A stretch of DNA of 64,000 nt from Onchocerca volvulus (GCA_000499405.2 HG738137.1:10238768-10302767), one strand, 5' to 3'; shown: positions 1 through 13,611, numbered from the stretch's first letter. The notes: a model not told the origin generated them from the sequence alone. Program-made: numbers and translations.

Positions 1-65
1 AGGCTCAAGGCTCAAGGTACCCTCATTTATATGTATTAAATTTGAAATTTATTTTATACACTTAC

Positions 66-3000
66 TTGCATGATTTATATGTTTAATACTACATCCGGAA
101 ACAATGCTAATGCATTTTTTATTTTCGAAATCAAATTTGACACCCGACGATTCACGACAACCACAACCACGAATAAGTAACATGCAATTAAATTTATCAA
201 GTACTTGATCCAATGCTCGAAGGCCAAAACGATTTCCAATTGGATAGATATTCGATGGAGCAAACAATCTGCAAATATTCAAGAAACTTTCAGTTTGTTT
301 TCAATCGAAAAATTGCTATTAAAAGTTTAAATTAGCCAATGATAAGATTCAAAAAATCATATATAACATTTAGGAATTCAAATAAATTAGTAATCAGTAT
401 TTGATAATTCATAAATGATGGGTTTATTTTAAATCGTAATATTGTTCAGAAATAAGTTATAAAATTTACTTTTCAGATTTTTTGCAATAAATGGAACTAA
501 TCTAAAATATTTAATTAACCAGTTTTCAACAAATATTTTTAGCATCAAGAAAATCGTTATCATACACAACCACTTTTTCGATCACACCAAATTAATTATT
601 GAAGATAATTCGGACAATTAGTTGGCTAACAATCTCATTTACTTAATTTTGTCATCTCAAAAGTTTTAATTAATTAATTAATTATAACAAAAAAAACTTG
701 TTCAAATCCTTGTCTGGTATCCCATATAAAATATCGGTTAACAAGCATCTTTCTCTTGCATTCATTCGTTTTATTTCGATTGGTTTTACGAAATGATTTA
801 AAAATGTATTATCGGACATGAATGGTGAAATGCCAGCATGGATACATAAAAATTCTGGAATAATTAAGTATTGGACTTAAATTTTTAATCAATATTTCAG
901 AATAAATAACAGAATTTGCTCGCCTTTTTTTAACTAGAACTTTCTTTCCTAAATGCATCATTTGCATTAAAAAAAAAAAACTAATTTTATAAGTATCTTT
1001 GCAACAATTCAAATTGCAATAAATTAAATTGAAATATGGTAGAAACTATCATCATTATTTGCTTCTACTTTCTTTTAACAATCCGATGAAATGTTGTTAA
1101 AATATTGGAAAAAGATTCAATTAATTTAATTTTTATTAATTATCAAAAATCACGAAGCGAAATGAGTCGAATATTATAATAATATAATTAGAGCATTGAT
1201 AATTAAGAATTTACGTACTACCAAGTACTCCAACTAGTGGTAAGTATTCAAAGAGTAGCAAAAAACTTTGAATTAGTCGTTGATCTTCACTCTGCAAATA
1301 ATTGAAATTTTTTGAAATCATTCAGATTTTTCATTTCTGTTCTTAAATTTATGAGACAAAAGCAAGGACAAATAGTAATTTTAATTTTTCTTTATTACTT
1401 GACCTGATTTGGCTTGCTACTTATCAATATCAGGCTATATTTTTTTCAAGTTTCACATAGATCTTTCATATCAAATTCTAGGAAAAAGATTTTTTTCGTT
1501 TTTTTGCTATTTGTCATCATCAATGTAAAGTAATATGTAATCGATTATTTACAAAGTCTGTAATTTTTCTATAATTCTTTTTTTTTTTGATTGATTTAAT
1601 TTGAAAATAATTTGAAATAAATATGGCAAAAGGAAAAAGTAAAGTCAATAAATTGAAGCATTTTTGAGATATTTTTGCCTGATTTTTAGTAATTGAAAAT
1701 TTTTTTGAATTATCCAACGATTAAATTATTAAAAAAAAAAAAAAATCAATAATATATAAAGCACTAACGATTCTATCAAAACCGATTGCTTTACACATTT
1801 CATACGTTTCAAAATGACCACGAAAGAGGCAAATATGATGTGGAAATCGTAATTTTAAACATAACAGTAATAATAATGCATCGATTCGTTTTGGATTAAA
1901 AGAATCCAAATAATCACCTGGAAAATAAGCATTTCCTTATCATATCATTGCATGCACAATGCACATGCATGCAAAGCAAGTGCATGCATGCGAGATAAAC
2001 TAATTAGCAGTTGAAAAGACAATGTTGCAGTACTCGACACATCAATGCATGCCTGGTTGACCATTATTAACACATGATATTGTCACATGGTGATAAATAC
2101 ATTATCAATTTGTTAGATTGATAAGCAATTTTATAATGCTTACTAATGCATGCACATTAATATATCAAAACTTGTCTTTATCTTTCACAAATTTTATGCT
2201 ATCATCAAATTGAACTTTAAAATTTGATATTTTTTCCTTATTTTCAAAATTCCGATTATAAATTGTAATTAATAGTTAAATTAAACGAGAAATAGTTAGA
2301 TGAAATAGGTGAAATTCGGCGAAAAAAAATAAACGAATCATTGAAGTTAATTGCAATTTATAAAAAATTCTGGAAATTATGAAATGATATGAAAAATACT
2401 AATATATCATTTATAAATTGAATTAGAAGTAATTTATTTCTCCGAAAATTAGATGTACAAAAAAAAAAAATTTAAATTCAAAAAGCATATAATTAAAATC
2501 AATTAAAAGCAATTAAAATTAACCGAGAAAGATGAAATAAGAATTCGGTGGCATTTTATATTGTTTAAGTAGTGTTACTAGATAAATTAAATCGCCATCA
2601 ATACTCCCGACAAGATACACCGATCGTTCGGCCAACGTATCGTCCGAAACGACGAAGTACATTCGATCGCCCGAATCGATATATGCGATCGCATGGTGGA
2701 TCAGCTGGAAGGAATTGCTTTCTTGCATGAATAAAGGCAAATTTTGCTTTTGAAAACGTAATCATCGCAGAAGTTAGGGAAAACATTGAAAGGTTTTTAT
2801 GATTGTTAAACAAACAATTTTCATTCATTAATTAAAAAAGAAGAAGAACTGATGTCAAAATTAGAATATTGAATGATGCCATTTTTCGTTTTTTTCGTTT
2901 TTCGCTTTTTTTTTTTTTTCGAATATCATTAATTTCATAAAATAAATGAAATAACAAAATAAAATAATAAAGTACTGCATACAAATGGATATATAAATAT

Positions 3001-4309
3001 CCTTGTTAGTAATTGATTTTCATGTTAAAGTTATTTTAGAGAAAAAGAACAGAATCTAAAACTTCATTTATACATACATTTTAAGTGCTAGTAAAATATG
3101 CAAGTTAAAAAGTTCACAATCTTTTTGCTAATTTTTAAATAACAAACTGAGAATAAACATGGAAAATATCATTGTTGTTAAAGAAAAAAGAAGATTTTAA
3201 ATCAAATCTTGACATAATTATGATAACGGAATTGAGTAAAAGGAATTAAAAAAAAAATTACAAAAGTTGAAATTTAAATCAAATTTTAGCCGTTTAAAAA
3301 TAAAAAAAAAGAAAAACCGATAATTTTTTTAATGATATGGCATACTAAAGAATTTGATAAAACATCCTGAAAGGATGGAAATAAAAACATATGTACTACT
3401 GGAATACTTAATCGAGTTTTTTCAAATCCCAGAAAAAATAATAAAATTTCAAATTTTGTTCTAAAACATTTGACTGGCTGATGCCAATAATTATTGATAT
3501 AAAAACGATATAAATTTCATCTTTAGATTTAATAATTATATGCAAATTAAACCCAATTGTAGGTTTTCATTTTAATTAATTATAAATTTACTAAACGGAA
3601 AAGAAAAATAGCATATTGCGATAATATCATGCTCAAATTTAATTAAGGATATAAAATACTTAGCTCGAGGAAGTAATAAACCACTAAGATTTTATATTTT
3701 AATGTTTATTTCAAATTTTTTAAAGTCGTTTGGAGAAATTAATTTTGAAATGAATCAATTTATGCTGAAAATTTCAAAATCGAGGAGTTAGGTCGATATA
3801 ATTAGCAATTATTGGTGACCATCACTTTGCTTTAACAATTGAAATTTTAAAGATTAGAGTAGTTGTAAAAAATGAAATTTTGCAAAATAATAATCTATTT
3901 GAAGCCTTATGAAAGAAACCTTAGCTGAATATAAATGAGAAAAATACAAAATTTAAATTCAGAATTCAAATTGGATTCAAAGGTCTATGATTTGATTATG
4001 ATATGATTCTATGATATGATTTGATTCAATGATATGATTTTATCATAGCACATTCATTTAGTTTTGCTAAAAAATTTTATGCTACATGAAAATCGATTTA
4101 TCCGAAATTATCAGATTGTAAATTATACTCTTAACAAAGTTTTCAATTTTTTGATTTCTTAATTTTTCATACCGCAATCATATGTTCCCGGTTCATCCAT
4201 AGTAATGCCGAAATTTGATTACAGAAAGATTTCTTCAAAATTGATCCAATTAAAAAATCCAAAGTTTGTCTATTGAATCTATTACAGCCTTGTTCAGGTT
4301 GCTGCTGAT
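66..4309 (-). other. Degenerate PPP phosphatase domain
   Basis: Six exons (4173-4309, 2524-2746, 1769-1917, 1219-1291, 698-854, 66-268) align in order with a Ser/Thr phosphatase catalytic domain. The stretch MPPNSYFIFLGDYLDS corresponds to PPESNYLFLGDYVDRG, LFEYLPLVGVLGKFLCIHAG to the CFNCLPIAAIV...CCHGG region, and ILYGIPDKDL to LLWSDPDKD. By family knowledge the active site of PP1 uses D64, H66, D92, N124, H173 and H248 as metal ligands. Here D64 is S, H66 is D, N124 is H and H248 lies in RGCG, while D92 and H173 are kept. The catalytic His of RGNHE is Phe and the Arg of DRG is Ser. Splice frames stay open through every exon, which argues against a decaying pseudogene. The last exon ends at a GTAAGT donor, so more coding sequence lies beyond the left edge. 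Confidence 0.8.
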
Positions 4310-7300
4310 CTTTGAAAAAAATAATTTGATTTCTTGAAATTAATCATATCTAATTTATTTCTATGAAGTAATCACTCAGAGTATCCAATTTAAAATAATA
4401 AAGAGAAAAATTTCCAATTTTTTAACTTTTTAAATTTACTAATTGTCAATTTGTAATTTATTAATTCCAAACAAAAAAATCAATCATTTCTGTAGACATT
4501 TCATAAATTACTTTAACAAGATATATCACACATTGATAATTTCTTGAAAATTTACCCATTTTCAACCACCTGTCAATGAATGTCACCGGTCAGTATGAAA
4601 TACAAATAAACGATGTGAGTAAATAAATTTTATTGAATTTTATATTCATTGCATTCACCGGGAATATGTAAGTATTTCGTTCGAAAATGAAATGAAAATG
4701 TCTTTTAAAAAAGAAATTAAAAGATGCCGGAAATGGACAAAATTTCGTAAATTACGAAAAAAAAAAGCTTTCAAATTCTTAAAATTGGTCATAACTAAAA
4801 GTGACCACAAATGACCATAATAGCTTGAAAGCTTATATTAATTGTTATTTGAGATAATCTTTTTTTTCTTAAATACGAAAGATTTGTAAAATATTAATTA
4901 GAAATGCCAGAACTATCTACGACAAATATCGAATGATATCACGTAATATCACGTGATATCACGTTCAACACGTCCAATATGCCTTGCGTCAGACAATTCC
5001 GAATAATTGACTAGTGGTTTACTTGTCGATGATTTAAATTATATCTCCATCAGGAGAAGTTAAGATGCATTCTCTTAGATTCTGTTCGGCATCGAATGAA
5101 AGTGATCAAAGATTTGATAAGTTTCATGTTTGTTTTATCAAATCAATTAATTACTCGGACTGATGCCAAGTGATAAGTTAATTTGGATGAGTAACTCTTT
5201 GAACAGTTTTTGCAGATGCTGGAAAATCGAATGATAGTGATAAAACACTTGATAAGCGCTTAACCCGATCATCTCACAATGATTTAATTATTTCAGTTGA
5301 GTTTTGTTAAATTTTGCAAAATATTTGATTTAATGTTAGTTGAATACATTTAATTCATGTAAATATATTTGTAATAATACTTGAATTCTTCTTTTTACTT
5401 TAATGCGAAGAAAAAACTGAGAAGGATAGCTTATTTCAAATATTTTAATTTGAGTAATATATTTCAAGTGAATTTTGAATGACGTACTTCAAATGTTTCA
5501 ATTTGTATAATATATTTCAGGCGTTTTAAATGGTTAGACATAAAATACAAATTAATAATTATAACTTAAATAATCTCTTCCATATGTTAGTCATAGAACT
5601 GATTCTTTATTTTCTGCGAATATGGTAAATATTTGATTACTTTTTGCTATATTTCTCTGATAGTAATATCAATTTAATGAAATACTTATATTAAAAATAA
5701 TTACCAATTAATGTTTCACCATCAATTTTTGGCAAATCAATAGCATAATGTACTAAGACATTACTTGAAATCATATAAATATCGATATTAAATGGTGAAC
5801 AAATCATTGCAATCTGTTGATCAGTGATTAAATCAACGGAATCAACAATGTAAATGTTATTATCATTAATACCATTTGTGGTTGTATATGTTACCTGTAA
5901 AAATCAATAAATCGTAAAATATTAAATTAAATCAACAAAAAACATTTTATAAGTTTTGTTTACAAACAAAATTCTTTACTACTAACATGAAATCGATCAT
6001 TGGAACAGAAATTATAACTAAATAGAAACGAAAAATTAATAAAAATAAAACAATTATCATGTCATATTTTAAAAGAAATTAATGTTAGAGTTAACAGTTA
6101 GAGTTAAGTATGAGATTGTTTATTTTTGTTCTTTTTCAAAAAAAGTATTCTCAATTTGTTTCCTAAAAAAAATACATTTTGAGAATCAATTCCAATTTTC
6201 GATTCAAATATTTGCTTATCAATTCAACGAATAATAAACAAATAATACTAACTTGTAATTGCCATTTGATATTTGTATATGCATTATTGAATTGAATGAT
6301 TGCCTGATAGATTGGATTAGCACAAAATTTAATTTGCGAAGGATTTTCGAATTTAAGCATTCTGTAAATTCTTTTTTAAGCATTTGCGAAGTGGTGAAAG
6401 CAAAATAAAGTAAAATTATCGTTGAAAATTTGACGCAAATATTTGATTGATAAATATTGATTGGAAAACAAAAAAAAAGAAGAAAAAAAAAATAAAATTA
6501 CGTCGTTTCATAACAGTCTTGTAAAAGAAAACGATGTTGCGAATCACGAAGATATTCGCAAATATAAAATTTATGATCATCTTGAGCTAAAACAAATTCT
6601 TTCATTTTAATTTTTCAAAAAGATTTCGTAATTTTTTATTAAAAAATTTAGTGATAGATTTTTATAACTAGAATTAAATTGTTAACTATTTGCATAGCTT
6701 AAATAAATTTCTGGATGTAAGAAAAAAAAGGAAATTTCTTTGGTAGGATTAAACTATGCTGATGTTTAAGTCGAGATCGAGATTGATCTTTAAAAATGCA
6801 ACATTTTGAATCAAACATTTCTCAATATGAAGAATTTTTGCCATCATTAAGCGTGCTAAGGTTTCTGCTCATTAAATCGATGCTATGAATGCAGATTATT
6901 AGCAGGAAAAATAAATTAAGTTTTTAAATATAGATTTTTTTTCATTGGAACAAAGTTCTATACATTTTGAAAAAAGACAATGATAATTAATCATTAAAAA
7001 GGAATTTTAAAAATGTTGGAAAAAAAAAGTTGAAATTGCCAAGTGCAGTTAATTCTTCAACATTATCCATTCCAAAAAAGGATACCACCGGTGTTAAATT
7101 TGCATAATCTTCATTATCCAAAATAGGCATTGAACTAAAAAAAAAAAGAAATCGAATTAAAAATTTAAAAATCTTGTTTTTAATTTAAATTTAGACTTGA
7201 ATTTTCAACATTTCATTCAAAATAATATGCATTAATGTCTATTTTGATTTCATAAATTGTAAAGTTTTTTCAGAATTTATGGCCACATAAAATCTTACAT

Positions 7301-10094
7301 TCCATATTTGGTATCTAACATCGCATATCCACCGGCCATATTTTGAAGTAGGACAACAGTATCATCATCTGATAAAGTTTGCCATGTTTGTGTCATTTGC
7401 ATATTTTTCTTGTAGAAATGATCAAATAGATCTGTGCTTCCTGAAATTCTTCCGTATGGTACTTCATTTATCATGGAAATAGTTGAAAGTTTTAAATGCA
7501 ATTTAATTCTAATCTGATTTCAATTTAATTTATCGATGGAATTTATTTCTGTTCGAAAATCGTTAACATTAGAACCATTCGGCTAATATTTGTCATTTAT
7601 TCAGTTCTGTGCTTGTTTGAATCGAAAAAAAAAAGTTTTTTTCAAATTCTATTGAACCATTGATTGTTTAGGCTAATTATAGAATTAAGGCGGATGAATT
7701 AAAACACAAATCAGAATTAAAAAATCAAATTTCTAATCAAAGAACCGATTGATCTTCTGTAGTTTTTGAATATTAATAAGCTATGATTGTATGTGATTTA
7801 ATTTTAGTAAATTCACAGGAATGAAATGAATTCTTAGTTTCAAAATTTACATCAAAAGAATCGCAAATATTTCTAGATTTCTCGCAAATAATTATTCAAA
7901 TAAAAAATGCTCTCACAATATTTAGAGATGTAAAATATTGATAAAATAATAAAATACTTACTTTGACGGAAACAATGTGTGCCTTTATCACGAAACGAAG
8001 TATTATCATTTGCAGTGATAACACAACAATAAACAAATGATGAAAGTTGTTGACAATTTCTCATTCCATCATCAAGTTTGACATTTTTTGGGCTGAACGA
8101 AAAAGAAAACGAAGAAATATCGTTGAAGCAATGTTGCGTATATTCACGTGTAATATACGTAAATCATTATAAGTGTGCGTAAAAGAACGTACTACTGCGC
8201 AATTTAGTTTGGATTCAAATTTGCGAGCAGTTGAATTAATTAACATCTAATTTTGAATTGCTTCGCATCAGTATTGATTTTTTGATGAAATTCCAGAGTT
8301 AAACATCAATTAACGAACAAAATTGATTAGACAAATAAAATTTCAAGCAAAAAAAAAGTAATCATCGATTGCTTATTTGTAGAACATATTCTGTTTGATT
8401 GATTTAAAATTAAAAACTTGCATGAATCCATTTTGAAAATCATCAAGCGGTAATTGCTCAAGCAATAATTCATCGGTACGGTTATTCAACGATGAGAGAA
8501 TTAGCAAATTATTGTTGGTATCAATGCTCAATAATGGTCTAAAGAAGAATAAATTAACAAGAAGGATTCTGAATCCTCAAATATTTTTTTGAAAAAGAAA
8601 GTTTATTGCATGAATAAATTGTTACTTTTTTTCCAAATTTATCAATTTTGAAAAAAAAAACCTTGAAATTCATAAAGCAAAATTTAAGAAGAAAGATTAG
8701 GCATCAGTCATAATTAATTATTTAATTTGCGAATAATTTTAGTCATTTCCAATCTTTTTGCAATTGAATATTTTCAAATTAAAAATACGTTAACCTTCTG
8801 AAGCATCCCATGTTCTTCAAATTTTTTTTTTTTTTTAAATGAATTTTTTAAATTCCTTTCAGAATTTTAATAGCAGAAGGAATAAATCAATGCATAAAAT
8901 ATAATTTACACAAAGTTGTTTTGAACGGAATAAATGGCAACCTTTGTAATTTGAAAGTAGCTAATGTTCGTTTCCGAAAATCATTCAATGGTACGAATCT
9001 GATGGAAGTTGCCATTTTGTTGTTCGAATCACGATTCATTAAGCAGAATACAATTAGTGCATTGATAATGATCATAATGATAAGCAAGATAAGGATCACT
9101 TGCCAGGACCAGAAATGTTGGCGCTGATATGTTAACTGTTCCAACTTATCATCTGTAAAATTAAACAAAAAGGAAAAATTATGAGATTAGTAAGAGATAA
9201 AAATATGCAATTCGATCAATATTCTTGATAAATTTGCAAACTAATCATATCAGCAGATAAACAATTGATATGCAAAAAAATAGCACATTATATAGCTGTA
9301 ATTTACAAAGATTTGCTCAGAACAACAAATATTCTTATCAGTTTTTATTCTTTTTGCTTTCGTTTAATTACTTTTATCTTAATTAATTGTTATATTGTCT
9401 TTGCTATTAATTAGAGCATTTATCCACCGTTTCATTACTGATAATTATCTATTACTGATAAATGCAAATATTTTTCTTATCAATTTTTTTGTTTGGTGAA
9501 ATTTAACTACAATTCTAATAGTTACTTAACTATTGTTCTTACTGCAACTTAATTACTGCTTTCAAATTGTTCTATAATGAGTTAAATATTTCTTAATTAA
9601 GATTATCAAAATGATAGAATGATAAATGATATGTTCAGTAATTTCATTAAGCAAAGAATTTTGCAACAAGTTATTCTGCAAATATAAACTTAGCAAAGGA
9701 TGAAATCCAAATTTACATAAACCGAGAAATTTATATTTATGAACAGGTTAAATGGATAACTATAATCAGTTTTCAATTAACAAAATTTATGGAAAAAAAA
9801 GAAATCAGAAATTGTAATCCTTCAAAAAATGATAAATTAGCCTTTTCTTAGCATCAACGATTATAGATAAAAAGTTTTTAAATACTTCAATTTTTGGAAC
9901 AAAATTAAGCAACTATGATTGTTTTGTCATGTTTTCATTTAAATTTTAAAATCAATTAATTAGTCAAAGATGAAAACAAACATGCATAATTAGAAGCAAT
10001 TAATTGATCATCATCGTCGATTGTTTTATTATTCGTTTCATGTCCATCTATATAAATTTGTTGCAAATTGGCGTTCAAATGAAGATCCGAATTT
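66..10094 (-). CDS. Membrane-anchored PPP-type pseudophosphatase (partial, both ends open)
   Basis: I read fifteen exons on the minus strand: 9982-10094, 8912-9152, 8386-8538, 7962-8092, 7299-7440, 7040-7134, 6502-6586, 6253-6361, 5705-5894, 4173-4309, 2524-2746, 1769-1917, 1219-1291, 698-854 and 66-268. All junction phases agree, giving about 733 open codons. The order is: an acidic tail (KTIDDDDQLI), one hydrophobic segment (about WQVILILLIIMIIINALIVF), some 350 unrecognised residues with three N-glycosylation sequons (NRT, NTS, NLT), then a PP1/PP2A-like domain from 4309 onward. PPP landmarks are VGSIDGDL, FLGDYLDSF, LFRGHFE, CIHAGISP and LLIRGCGC. These replace GDIHG, GDYVDRG, RGNHE, CHGGLSP and RAHQ, so the protein is probably catalytically dead. 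Weak points: the 8386 donor (GTTCTA), a GC donor after 7040, and the 5705-to-4309 join that links the two halves. The first exon and the C-terminus are not visible. Two adjacent genes is the alternative reading. Confidence 0.62.
1951..2157. repeat. Cluster of TGCATGC palindromes in an intron
   Basis: Within about 200 bases just upstream (in transcript sense) of the exon at 1769-1917, GCATG or TGCATGC occurs repeatedly: near 1951, 1967, 1981, 1985, 2045 and 2147. The motif is its own reverse complement, so the minus-strand transcript also carries UGCAUG, the known recognition element of RBFOX/FOX-1 splicing factors. Regulation of the neighbouring exon is an inference. Confidence 0.5.
4935..4964. 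repeat. Triple ATATCACGT repeat with CACGTG core
   Basis: Three near-consecutive copies of ATATCACGT lie in the large intron between exons 5705-5894 and 4173-4309. The second junction forms the palindrome CACGTG, an E-box-type bHLH site. It may be a regulatory cluster or chance. Confidence 0.4.
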
Positions 10095-13000
10095 CTGCAA
10101 CGAATTCCAAAGATCATAAAATGAAATTTCTCAAAATTTAAAACAAATTTGAATGAATTTTTTCGGCTATCAAATAGATTTGACTGAAAATTCTAACTTT
10201 TTCCAAAATATTAAACAACTTTTTTTTATTTTCCTAACTTAGCATTATGATCTTTCCAAAATTTTTTGATATCACAAGCTATACTTGTTGAATATTCTCA
10301 AACATTAAGCTTAAAAAAGGTTTTATTAGCCTATATACTAAAGCTAAATATTTTTCATTAAATCTAATAATAGATAAACGATTTCTAGAAAATGATTTGC
10401 TAATTAGATTTATACTTAATTAAATAAATGAGAATCAATTGATCAGGTTTAATAGGAAAACCTGATGTGTAAAAGTTTGCTTTTATGAAGATTGTCTGGT
10501 GTGACCAATGAAATTTGCGCATCATTGTCTGCTTCATTAATTACCATCATTAACAAACATATATTTGAAATTTCGGCCGAAAAAAAAAGCTATCCCTTTT
10601 TTTCTAAAAATTTTGTTTCAGTCTTAAATTAATATTTAAAATTAAACAAAAAATACACTTATTTCAAGAGAGCAAAGATCGAAAGTTATCGGTCAAATGC
10701 TTCAGTTAAATGACTTATCACTTAATTAATGACACTTTTGTCCACATATGATTCATTGAATTCATTCCGAATAATTCATCAACAAAATTTCGATTAAATA
10801 ATCTTTTCGATTCGAATTTTAGGGAAGAATGAAATGTAAAACAATAATCTAAATTAACTGAATAATTAGGCAAATTAATTGTCAAATTTTGTTTAATTTT
10901 TACTCCTTTACTAAAATTTCCTTCATTTAATTAACAAATTCACCACATATGGGGAAACTTTAATTTTCAAAAACAATCTTTTGATAAATATAAAACAATC
11001 AAAAAATTGTTCAAAATAAATGCGAAAGAAAACATTTCACACTTTTCTTTGAAAAAATTAATTTTTTTTTTTTGAACAATAAGTTTAAAAAGAGAAAAAA
11101 TTATTTTTGAATTAGAAAAATTGATTTAAACAAAAAAAAAAAAAACTGTCCATCTTTTTTGCACATAAATTGTTAGGAGAACTGAAACTAATCACGTTAT
11201 TAAATGAAAATTGATAATTGAACAACTGAAACTGTATATAATGATAAAAAAAAAGAGTAAAAACTGATAAGAATTGTCTTTCCGTAGACTTTTCTTTTCC
11301 TTTTTATCTCCAAACTTTTTTTGTGCTTTTTTTTTTTTTTTCCTTCCATCGAATAATTTTAAACATGCAATATTACTTTCGACGCTTATTACTTACTTTT
11401 CTTGCTTTAAATTTCATGTCGATGAATTCAATGACGAAAATTGGAATGAAAAAATGTTCTGAAAAAGATGAAAGAATGTTTAATTTTATAAAATAAGCGT
11501 TTTGATTGTTTAATTTTAAAAAAAAAAATCTTTTAGTTATGCTTTATATTATGATATCATTTGATGTTGTTACCTTCGCGCATTCTCGTTTTCAAATTTT
11601 TTATAAAATTAAGCTGCAAAAAACGAAATTTTCATTTTTGTTCTTGCATTAGTGATGATTTCAAATTTATTCGTTATTTTGATGTAATTTAATTTTTCAT
11701 TTTTGCTCAGAATAACGACGTCATTCATTTTTATTTTTTTTTTTTTTTCTAATTTCTTAGATGTTTGGTGTCATTGCTTATTTGAATGAATTAATCATGA
11801 AAGCAAATTTTGATCATTTCTTTTAAATATTTGCATAATAAGCGAAGTATTTCATTGTATTTCTCGAATTTTATTTGAAGACTTTTAAATAAAGCGTGTG
11901 GAAAATGAAATTATCATTAATGATAATGATAAGTAAGGTATTTGATAATCAAATGTTTGTATGATAATTTTTTTTTCCTTTTTTTTTATCATTTCCATAC
12001 ATTTTAAATTATGTCTCGTTTTTTTTCTTTTTTTTTTTTTTTTTTTTTTCAACAAAGGACATAGCAATTGTTCGAATAAGTTAATGTTTATACTAAAATA
12101 AAACTTTAAAAGGACGAAAAATATTTATATCACAGAGGTTAAATTTTAATTTATAACAATACTGACAGCATAATTCGTCTTTTTTTTTTTTCCAAATAAT
12201 GTATCTGTTGAAATTATAAATATTTAAATTTTAATTTAATTACTGAAATTTAAATATAAATAATTCCTGAAACTTTACTATTTTATAAAGTTAGTTTATC
12301 CTGCATTGGTGTTAACTACTTGTCTTCAGTAATTTAAAACGACTGTTACTGTTTTCCTTGATTTCATCGAATATTCTGGAATGAATTGATAATGAATTTG
12401 CATACTGTAAATTGCACTTTATCAGTCTATCTTAAATGCATGAATTTAATCATTATGCAGAATTCCAATGCATTAATTAATTTTTTTTTCAATTTTCATG
12501 ATAAAATATGTGATGAAGAAGGTGACGATAGAAGTAACAGGTAAATAAATTCTTGCTGAAAAATACAACTTTATCATGTTAATTAAATCTGTGACTAATT
12601 TACGATTCAATTAAAAATTTCCAGATTTCTAGTGATATTCCGAGCAGCAAAATCCTAAAAATAGTCCTGAAATTAAATGAGATGAAAATAAGTTGTATTT
12701 TGTTAAACTTTAAAAAATTTTGATTTTATTTTAAGCTATTGAAGAAAAAAACATGACATAAAAGTGTAACCGAACTAATGGCTAAATAATTTTGGAAACA
12801 ATTAAAGGCTGACAAGTGAAATATCACAATTTAATCAATCATGTCGGGAATAATTTTGATAAGAATCGATTGATTACCTATAAATAATCATTTTTGCAAA
12901 ATCTTCCTTAAGATCAGTTCCGATCACATGAAATCTACATACTTATAATAACTTAAAAAATAATAGTGGTTTCATTTTTTGTTTTGAAAACCAATCTTTT

Positions 13001-13200
13001 TTAGCAATTCCTTTTAGTTTCAATGATCAGAAAAGTAAAGCAAATTTATGGGAAAATGGATTTTTTGAGAAAAGTTTTGAAAATTTTCTATAATAAAAAC
13101 TGACAGTTCGATAAGCAATTCCTCATTTGGACATGAAGAATTCTGATTGAAAACATGGAAAAATTAAAAAAAAAAAAAAAATCATCAATTCTACTAAATA
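10095..13200. other. AT-rich interval, no gene recognised
   Basis: This is extreme A+T sequence with many T and A runs (for example 11323-11341 and 12019-12048). I found no exon with coding-like codons and flanking splice sites. It should contain part of the first intron or 5' flank of the minus-strand pseudophosphatase gene, whose first exon was not located. Confidence 0.6.
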
Positions 13201-13218
13201 TCATTTACTTATATTTAT

Positions 13219-13315
13219 TGATAGCCAAGAAGAGGGAAGGGAAAAACGAGGGATTGATGGCCAAGAAGAGGGAAAAACGAGAGATTGATGGCCAAGAAGA
13301 GGGAAAAAGGAGACA
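13219..13315. repeat. Imperfect tandem repeat, about 31-36 bp x 3
   Basis: Three head-to-tail copies built on TGATGGCCAAGAAGAGGG plus an AAAAACGAG tail. The first unit carries a 5-base insertion and a variant base (TGATAGCC), and the third ends in AAAAAGGAGAC. It is purine-rich on the plus strand and lies in the non-coding gap. No function is evident. Confidence 0.8.
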
Positions 13316-13611
13316 GTTTAAAAGAAGTTAAAAAAGAGAAGACGAGAAGAGAAAAGAATTTTTGGCTTTTAAACTGTTATCAATGTAAAGTCAAATTTAT
13401 CAAAGCAAAAAAAGCCAGAAAAGTTGCAAGCTTCTTTGGCTTTTTTTTGCAGCTTTAATAAGCCAAATAAAATATTTCAACTAACATTATTTCTAAAAAT
13501 CTTTTGCTTTTTTTCTTCTAAATTATAACTCACGATGAAATTTTATTCAAAAAAAGATTAGCTATCATTAACAATTGAAGATTATTCTTTTCAATGAGAA
13601 AGATGAAACGG

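Noticed and set aside
8887..9168. Dipeptidyl-peptidase (DPP) identity for the N-terminal membrane half
   Set aside because: The type II topology fits, but downstream exons show no DPP propeller or GxSxG hydrolase motif, and the chain leads into a PPP-like domain instead.
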